Source: Microstegium vimineum | Taxonomy: Eukaryota; Streptophyta; Magnoliopsida; Poales; Poaceae | Length of the DNA stretch: 64,000 bases | Direction: 5' to 3' | NCBI GenBank assembly: GCA_022036555.1 | Contig: CM039132.1 | Span: forward strand, 53,850,748-53,914,747 | In this document: positions 56,666 through 64,000 of the stretch, piece by piece | Layout of the letters: each line of letters starts with the position of its first letter | Numbering within the stretch: the first letter of the stretch is position 1 | Translations under genes and position numbers: made by a program | Notes under the pieces: generated by a model | What the model saw: only the letters and a program-made list of their open reading frames with translations | Database searches by the model: none | Told to the model about the DNA's origin: nothing

Positions 56666-58468
56666 CTATTGGTCGATCATATCATTTTCTAAACCAATCC
56701 TGCCAATCATAGCGAGGAGTGAACGTAGAAGTGTGTAGTCTGCACCGGCCTACAACATCAGGCTAGTCTAACAATGAGATGGCCCAACACAATCTCCCTC
56801 ACCCAACCCAATCCCTTCCTATGTCCCCCTTCTCGACCTCGGCAGTGGACCGGCCGACAGCAGGTGTTGCAGGGGCCACAGGGTGGCTCTTCCTTCTCAC
56901 TGGTCGCAGTAGGCGAGGAAACTGGCAAACGGCTGCAAGCGTGGCTGACGCCCCCTCCCTCCTCGACAACGCATCTCTTATACGAGGTGGATGTAGAAGC
57001 CAGCAAGGGGGCAACTCCTTCAGCCCCCCCCTACCGGCCATGGATGCACTTGAGGCCCCCTACACCATGGAGGGGGAAGAAGAAGGGAAGGGGGGGCTGG
57101 AGGAAGAAGATGAATTAGCCCTTCTACCTTTGAAATTATACTGACTTCGTCGCTGTGTAGGGTGTAACAAATTGGAGGCGGTGGCTCCTGTATCGACATG
57201 GACATGGTGTAAAGGCAGATGTAAGGCACTGATAGTAAAGTTGATGCAGGGCGTCGTGACTCCTCTGTGGCAGTGTAACGGATATTGGGTGCCACGATTC
57301 CTCCATGATGACCGATTAGCTTTTATGAAAACTGAAGTTTACTTAAACCGAGCCAGAATCTCGACTAAAACTAATTGGCCATTCATGATGACCACTACTA
57401 AACTATAAACTTTAGGAAGTGGAGAACTTGGAGGCAAGGAAAGGACGAGAAAGGATGAAGAGTGTGTGTGTGTGGGTGGGGGGGGGGGGTTGTAAGGTCG
57501 AAAGACGGTGGTGCATTGCATGCCCATTAATTTGAATCGACGCAAAAACTTGTAATCAAACACTCTAATAGGGAATTTAAGTAAAAACACTATAGATACA
57601 AGCCAGACGTCAACATGTAGCTAAGTCAGTCTCAATGAAGAATTTTATTGTGTTGTTTCCAATCTGCCATGTCGTATGAAATGAAATAAAACATGGATTA
57701 TACACCCACTCTTAAATGAACAGTTTTATTCTATAGTTTCATATACATTTAATTTCATGACTCAAAGAGAGTTGATATTTATGTCAAAAGAGTTTCATCT
57801 GGATAAATATATTTCTTCTCTCTCTTATTAAATATACTGTCATGCCATAAAAATACCTATGTAACAACATATTTAATACAAATGAAACTCAAATTTACTA
57901 AATTTTAGGGAAAATTTGATATTGGACACTGACAATGATCTCTCTTTGCTGTTAGACACTGAAAATAGTAAGATTTACTGGATAAATCATTTAAAAAAAT
58001 CAACATAAAATCATATAAGTGCTTAAAAATTGTACTATAAGATCTTATATGCTCTATATGATAAGAACGATACAGTAAAAATATTGTTTTGTACTGAAAT
58101 GATCATTTTGTCTCTCTTCACAAATAGACAAAGTTAACTATTATTAATTTGTTTATATATTTATAGGACACTAAAAATTTTGAAAAAAAATCATTGAATG
58201 CATACATCATCAAATCATGACCATGTTAAAAATATCAATTCAAAATAATAAAGTCCATCTAGCTCCGGTGACACCTCCTTCTCTGGTCACCTCCACTATA
58301 GTTGCTGCAACCATATAGGACGAAAGGGATAACACTATTTGAGAGAGGAAAGGGAGGAGAGAAAATGTTTCCCCCTAGGGTCACACCTAATAAAGAGATG
58401 AGTTTTATCAATATACTATAGCAAATATACTCCACTAAAATCACCAATTATGTTTTCTGAATCCCGTA
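56666..58468. other. Intergenic DNA
   Basis: Overlapping frames at 56760-57140 on both strands are compositional and not recognised. 57470-57490 has a G run. 57590-58460 is AT-rich without gene content. Confidence 0.35.
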
Positions 58469-59255
58469 TCTATACTATAAAAGAGCGAAGAAATTCTACC
58501 CCGCCACACTTACCCACGGCAGTTTTTTTTTTCTTTTTATTTGTTTGACCTCCCAATTTTTCTCACGTATAACTCTTGATCTACCCGTATCTGTACCCGA
58601 ACGAGATCTTTTTTTTGGAAGATCTTGATGATCCTATCTGCCTCTTTTCCTTGCCCTGCCCGCACGAACGATCGTCAAGGCGGCGGCGGCGGCCCCGGCC
58701 CCGGGCGGTACCGTAGCCAGGCCTTCCCATCGGCGGTCCCGCATCCGGCGCTCGATGTCGTCTCGCAAAGCCGCGTTGCAGGAAGCGGCCCCTTCCTCGC
58801 CATTGGCAGTTCGCGTGCCGTCCTGCAATCCACTGCGATCCACCATGGCCACGGACAGTCTCGCTCTTCGAAGATCCGACACCCGACATAACTAGGCGTG
58901 GACCGCAGAGACGAAGTCCTTTGCCTCGGCCTAAATCTCTTTCCTTTTTCATGTGCTCAAGGTATGTGCAAATCTGTACGAATGACAATCACTTCTCTTG
59001 CAAGGTTTCATTTTGGTCTAGATAATCAAATTCCATAATTGAGTTGCTCCCATAAAATCCCATTCAACAGGTTAAACAATGGCAAGAACAGATCGTTTTA
59101 GCGATTTGTTATGGATACCACACATAGCCAGCACAAGGTTTCTAAGATTTGGGAAAAGGTAAATATGTTTCTTTTAAGTATAAATAATTTGTTGTGCTTG
59201 ATCACCAGCAGATCCTTCTCTTTTTGTATATATAAAAAAATCAATGGCAATGCAG

Positions 59256-59436
59256 GCTAACAATGTGATGAGCATACTGCATCACTGCATTCATTGTGTC
59301 GTCGAGCATTAGAAAACCTTTGGATTCTGTCATATTGTTAAGATGAAGGATATCAACATTGACAAGTTTTTTTATATCAGCATTCGAGGAAGGTTTGTGA
59401 CCTGAGAGGCTGAGACTAACACCTTTCATCTGCCTG
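59256..59436 (-). pseudogene. Exon-like fragment, unrecognised
   Basis: On the minus strand, after an acceptor-like CACCTACAG, an open frame of about 60 codons reads with coding-like composition (MKGVSLSLSGHKPSSNADI, ILHLNNMTESKGFLMLDD, MNAVMQYAHHIVSLHC). I do not recognise the parent gene. It is probably captured host sequence within the Helitron. Confidence 0.3.
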
Positions 59437-60504
59437 TAGGTGAGATGACTGTCACACTTTTCTTTTGATGAAACAGGAGGGTTGTCCCCTATTGTAATTG
59501 ATGTCTGTCATACTTCAAGATGTATGTTGCTTATGCGGGATGCCTATCCATGGAGAGCCTATAATTGGCCATTCTGATGGCTACGTGATCTGATATGATG
59601 GAGAGGTTAGTAGGCATTCTGCTAGAAAAACAAGAGATGAAGCACAAGAGGAGGAGAAAGGAGGATGATACAACTCTCAATAGCCCTCCATCAATTTGAG
59701 CAAACTAGGTAAAGCAAATTCTGTTATGTTGTTGAATCCAACAAAACAGTCGATTAATTGGCACAAACGAGCATTGGCGTTGGAAATTCTTGGTTCAACA
59801 GTTTTTCCTAACACGTCTCGTGATAGTGTGCCAACTACAACCAACAAAATATAAGGGGAGGGGCTGCAATTTTTGTGTTATAGACAATTGAGCATTGGTG
59901 CTGAGAGTGATTGGAGATATCATAGCCTTTATTACTACTAGAGTTATGGTCTTTGTCGCGTTTAACTTTTGGTCGTCCAATAAATGGAGCTCAAAAAACA
60001 AATGAGGAAGAACTGCATGGAGATGAGTGTGACTCTGCATATTTTCCTATTTTTGGGGCAAAATGGTGTGATGTACATGACTTCAGAGTTCCACACAATG
60101 CAGGTAATTAAACGTTTTACCAAGAATTGGTTTTTTATACTACTTTATGTCAAGATTTTCTTGTAATTTACTAGCCGTAATATATCATCACATACTATTA
60201 AAATGCTTCTATATATATCACCACATGTGCTTGCTATAATGTTTTAGATGTAGAAATATATTTTTCTGTTTTAATTCCTTTTATTTAACAAAATGCTTAA
60301 TAATGAGAAGACCTACAAATTGTTTAATTTATATATATTTCTTTGCTAGCCATTCCGTTCTCGTGTTGTTGACTTTTCGAAAAGTGAGAATTACATTTTT
60401 TTTTTGGTCGGAGGAGTATCTAACACTCCTTCGTGTCTGCTCCTAGATGATCCTACTAAGGTTCATTAAAATATACAATGGATTGCACAATAATACAATA
60501 CTAT

Positions 60505-60736
60505 GGCCCTGATTAGATCCCTTCAAAATTCCAAATTTTCCGTCATATCGAATCTTTGAACGCATGCATATAATATTAAATATAGATAAAATATATAACT
60601 AATTACACAGTTCATTTGTAATTTGCGAGACGAATCTTTTGAGTCTAATTACTCCATGATTAGACAATAATTACCACAAACAAACGAAAGTGCTACAGTA
60701 TCAAAATTCTAAATAATTTTGGATCTAAACGAGACC
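60505..60736. mobile_element. Tourist-like MITE, TAT target duplication
   Basis: Ends GGCCCTGATTAGATCC and (reversed) GGTCTCGTTTAGATCC, with TAT at 60502-60504 and 60737-60739. The interior phrases AATTTGCGAGACGAATCTTTT and CAAACGAAAGTGCTACAGT are, from memory, those of a very common panicoid MITE family. Nested in the Helitron. Confidence 0.8.
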
Positions 60737-60911
60737 TATATATGTTGATGTTGTTTGCAGATTGCTACTTTTCAAAGAAGGCATGTAATGCACAGAAAGC
60801 AATAGCAGTGGCATGTCGCTGATGACAAAGACAAACCTCTAATTCCAGTGGACAACCCTGAGGAAAGTGGCAACACAGATTATTACATCACTATTCCAGC
60901 CAGAGGTTGAT

Positions 60912-61046
60912 GATGTTCACAAATGGAAATTTCAGGCTTCAAGGAAATTCTCTACCAAATCGGCGTATGAGATTTTCTTCCTTGGAGTAATATATTTCAA
61001 GCCCAGCAAACTGATCTAGAGTGACTGGGCTCCCAGGAAGTGAGCG
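60912..61046 (+). pseudogene. LINE ORF2 remnant (zf-RVT region)
   Basis: About 40 codons, VHKWKFQASRKFSTKSAYEI then FFLGVIYFKPSKLI-stop-SDWAPRK, match the segment between reverse transcriptase and the zinc region of plant LINEs. It is from a different LINE than the one at 1476. Two stops are present and flanking LINE parts were not found. Confidence 0.65.
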
Positions 61047-61262
61047 TCAATGTATACAAACTGTGTCCTTGGTTTCCAAGATGGAATTGACAAATTTAAG
61101 TGCACCAATGTAAAAAGTTCATGATATAATTATAAATTCTCTATGCCTAATACTTAATATCATTTCTTATTCTTGATAGCCAAACATCCGCCTATCCGAG
61201 CAGTTTTTATTATTTTGAGTGTATTATAGGTCGCACGTACCTTGTGCTATATGGTTTTGTTA

Positions 61263-61586
61263 GAGCAGCTCCAGTGTCGTATCCGAACCGTGGCAGAACC
61301 ATGGCAGCAGCGTTCGATTCACTTTTGTAATGTTCAGTCTTCACAGTGTACAGATCGATTTATGCACCCACATTAAATAAACAATCATTTTAAGTTTGCT
61401 TGTATGTGTACAATATCAGATGCTCCCACAGTCTACCCGCCTCATCTAATGTATTTAATTCCTCAACATCCGAACCATCTTTGGAGTTTGATTTCATACT
61501 CTGACAGCAACGGTTCGCTTGCTGCAGCGTGTAAGGTTCGGTTTTAGCTGCCCACGGTTCGCTTTTGCTCTACACTGGAGCTGCCC
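61263..61586. mobile_element. Tourist-like MITE, TTA target duplication
   Basis: TTA lies at 61260-61262 and 61587-61589. Ends GAGCAGCTCCAGTGTCG and (reversed) GGGCAGCTCCAGTGTAG are inverted repeats, with further pairing at CGAACCGTGG-CAG. Nested near the Helitron 3' end. Confidence 0.8.
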
Positions 61587-61825
61587 TTAATCCACCACAT
61601 CCCAATAATTGTGAGTTCCACAACACTTTAGATAAATTAATAAATATATAATAGATGTGTTTATATCTATATTCTTGCCTTAGGGTTATGATCAGGTAAA
61701 TATAAAATAATTTTAAAACCACAACTTCAAGTAACAAACAATCTAAATTTCTTTTCTTCAATATATATAGGATAAAGTCTATCACAACTTTAAACACATG
61801 CGTGTCGCACGTGCATGGCTACTAG

Positions 61826-62986
61826 TAATTTTAACGAAAAAAGAAATCCAGTGAAGATGCTTTGATACGTGAGAAAATTAGAAAACATTTATACATTCCA
61901 ATTCTTTTTACCGAACAGGTGTGTACCCGTATTTCATACGGCAGTAATAACGTGGATTAAAAAATTAGTGCTCGATCCCTAGAAATAACGTGAGCTAACG
62001 GTTAGCAAGTGAGAACTGAGTGGAGATGAGCTTTTTTCGGCTTATATTTTAGTTCGGGTGGAGAGGAGCCTTGTGCGGCTGATTTTGAGTTGGCAAAACT
62101 AAAAGTATTTACCACAATTAATTACCACCAGTTAAAAACAAACTTTGCATGCCATTTGTTCGTTTCCTTCCCTTCGCGTTCTCCCGCAGCCGGAATTGAT
62201 AGGGCTTGCTGGACGGCCGCCGGCCGCCGCTTCCGGCCAGTTCGCAGGGCGCCACCACGTACGTACATCGACTCATCATCCGTTCCCTGATCGGAGCTCC
62301 TGCGCAGAGGTGACGGCGCGGCGAACCCGCTCCGATCCTCCGTTTCCATAACGTTCGTCAGCCCTCGGCCCGGCCGCCTCCGACTACCGACGTTGCTGCA
62401 GAGTGCAGACGAGTCCGGCCGGCCTACCTCGCACCGTCCACGCAGCCGTCAGCCAGGGCAAAGCCGACGTGAGCATCGTCCTCTCCTCCTTGCTCTCCCC
62501 ATCAGATCTGGAAAGGCGTTGCTCAGAGGTTACAGTCTTACAGATTAATGCTGCTGCGATTTGGATGTGAAGAGATTTGCATTAACAATTTAACATGTTT
62601 CAATTTTTGCCCCGACAAGGCGCACCTGATTACCGTGGCAGCCGTTTCGTGCGAATGTGCGATAGCTAGCAGCCTGTTCGCTTGGCTTTTCAGCCGGCTT
62701 AAATCCAGCCAGAACAGTGTTTTTCTCTCACAAGAAATCAATCAGCCAACAGTAGAAATAAAAGCCAAAACACAAGATTGATTACTTTACTAGTAGCTTT
62801 ATCTAAGCTGATGATGAGTGTTACTCTGAAACTGCAATTCATCTGGCTATTTGTTAGGAAGAATCAAACCCTGATCTGCCTCTAGAGCTGGTCCTAAATC
62901 AATGTCTCAATGACCTATCCACCATGGTATTGGTAATAACAAAACTACTAAAAAGCTTACCACTCTGGCTGCTATATCGCTACCAC
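61826..62986. other. Intergenic DNA with GC-rich island
   Basis: 62150-62530 is GC-rich with overlapping short frames that could be a leader or promoter of an unseen gene; none is supported. 62665-62775 resembles part of a common hAT-type MITE (CCTGTTCGCTTGGCTTTTCAG, TTTTTCTCTCACAAGAAATC). Confidence 0.35.
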
Positions 62987-64000
62987 CACTACTACATAAT
63001 CTAGCTATTTTGCGAAGCGGATGTTTTGGATTTACCGTGGCGGGCAATCGCGTCCGCTGCGGTGATAAGGTCATGGTAAATCGTGACTTTACCGCAGCGG
63101 ACACTTGTGTCCATCACGGTAAATCGATTAACCGAGGAGGGCATGTTAGGATGTCCGCCTCGGTTAATCGTTTCCAAAAAACAAAAAAAAAATCCAAAGC
63201 CCACCGGGGAACCCATTCCCGAGCCCACCAGCGAGCCCAACCCTAGCGCCGCCGCGGCCCAGCGCCTCGATCTGGGCCGACCTAATCTCGTCGTCGTCGT
63301 TGATCGCCGTGGCCGGATCCACCAGCGTTGAGCTCGGCACCGACGAATCCACAAGTGCCAGGGCCAGATCCGCCACCGTAGAGCCCACCACCGACGAACC
63401 AGCAAGTGTCGGGGCCGGATCCACCGTGGAGGTCGTCATCGGCGCCGGATCCACACGTGTCGAGGCCGGATCCGCCATGGAGGTGTCCGTCGACGTCGGA
63501 TCCTCACGTGTTGGGGCCGGATCCGCTGCGAAGGTGACCGTCGACGCCGGATAATCTTCACACGTTGAAGCCGGATCCGCCATGGAGATGGCCGTCGAGG
63601 TAGAACTCGGCCGACGACGAGCGCGCTTGGCCTCAAGAAGACCACCGAGACGCGAGGGCCCAGGTCCCCACGCACCGCTGCTCCTTCAGGGTGCCTCCGT
63701 GTTGGCCGACTCCTCGCGCGCCGCCTCCTCGTGCGCCGCCGCTGCCGCTCAAGGTCGGAGTGGAGAGGGGGGGGGGAGGGCGAAGTGGAGAGGTGGGGAG
63801 GGCGGAGAGCCGCCATGGACTCCTGTGCGGCTCGGAGAGGCGGCCGAGAGTTGGCGTGCGTGCGGTGCGGCCGAGAGGAGAAGAGGCGGCCGAGAGGAGA
63901 GACGGCCGAATGGAGGGGAGAGGAAGTGAATGAGTGAAGGAACCCTAATTGTTTGTTTTTATACTCAAGACGGTACACGGGCTTCTACTGGGCCTATTAG
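62987..64000. mobile_element. One end of a second CACTA element (continues past the window)
   Basis: CACTACTACATAATCTAG at 62987 shares its first ten bases with the end of the 10.5-kb CACTA element. From 63030 to 63175 short motifs recur in both orientations (GGTAAATCG, TTTACCG, CCGCAGCGG, CGGTTAATCG), as expected of subterminal repeats. A GC-rich block with internal repeats follows. No transposase is visible in the window and the other end is outside it, so the target duplication cannot be checked. Confidence 0.6.
63300..63600 (-). repeat. GC-rich degenerate minisatellite with minus-strand ORF
   Basis: Units of roughly 50-65 bases repeat around GCCGGATCC, CACGTGT and GTCGACG cores. On the minus strand they encode a 139-codon frame (63583-63164) of ADPAST/DPAPT-type repeats. 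A minus-strand TATAAAAA at 63955-63963, followed by a CT-rich leader with TAGGGTTCC, could drive leftward transcription towards the CACTA end. Whether this is an element promoter, a host gene or composition cannot be decided. Confidence 0.45.

Larger units (their letters stand above)
58469..61825 (+). mobile_element. Non-autonomous Helitron, about 3.36 kb
   Basis: It begins TCTATACTATAAAAG after an A (58468). It ends with a hairpin (GCGTG-TCG-CACGT, about 61800-61812), nine bases, then CTAG (61822-61825) before a T. These are the canonical Helitron ends and A-T insertion site. It contains no Rep/helicase gene. Inside are a GC-rich block (58620-58900) with no recognised product, an exon-like piece on the minus strand, a LINE scrap and two nested Tourist-like MITEs. 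Confidence 0.65.

Overview
The window reads as nuclear DNA from a grass, most likely a panicoid/andropogonoid species such as a sorghum, sugarcane or maize relative. The reasons are GC-rich, alanine-rich host exons in an AT-rich background, many Stowaway- and Tourist-type MITEs, CACTA elements with subterminal repeats built on CACTGCCGG, Helitrons with hairpin-CTAG ends, an L1-type LINE with an added RNase H domain, and a Copia retrotransposon. The species is an inference. No bacterial genes, operons or CRISPR arrays are visible.

Three host genes can be supported, all on the minus strand. They are a five-exon bZIP transcription factor (6366-8529), a two-exon NAC transcription factor (20242-21428) and a seven-exon HRD1-type ER-membrane RING E3 ubiquitin ligase (50364-54038). 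The NAC gene is open throughout. The bZIP and HRD1 genes each carry one single-base indel that breaks the frame inside conserved sequence. An 81-codon minus-strand ORF behind a TATA-like sequence (38817-39062) is a weak fourth candidate.

Most of the rest is mobile DNA. 1.5-5.5 kb: a 5'-truncated, decayed LINE. 9.7-13.6 kb: MITEs and a TIR element with a 9-bp target duplication. 14.5-19.3 kb: a putative Helitron holding exon fragments, one recognisable as a thylakoid-lumen pentapeptide-repeat gene. 23.7-26.7 kb: Stowaway elements. 26671-37185: a 10.5-kb CACTA transposon with perfect 16-bp terminal repeats and an ACT target duplication. 40438-47001: a Copia element with two 485-bp LTRs and an ATCAG target duplication. 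48036-48770: a Mutator-like foldback element. 54.7-56.6 kb: T-rich repetitive DNA. 58469-61825: a second Helitron with nested MITEs and gene scraps. 62987 to the window end: one end of a second CACTA element.

The most interesting structure is inside the 10.5-kb CACTA element. Its two gene blocks (a tnp2-type transposase, and a Transposase_24/Ulp1-protease gene) are separated by a second, internal array of the same inverted repeats found at the element's ends. This array is followed directly by a TATA box, a near-perfect palindrome, a GC-rich leader exon and a roughly 1.1-kb intron full of GATA repeats. The order recalls the upstream and downstream control regions of maize En/Spm, but here it sits in the middle of the element. 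Both gene blocks carry nonsense codons and frameshifts, while the ends and the internal control module look intact. As read, the element could move only with transposase supplied by another copy.
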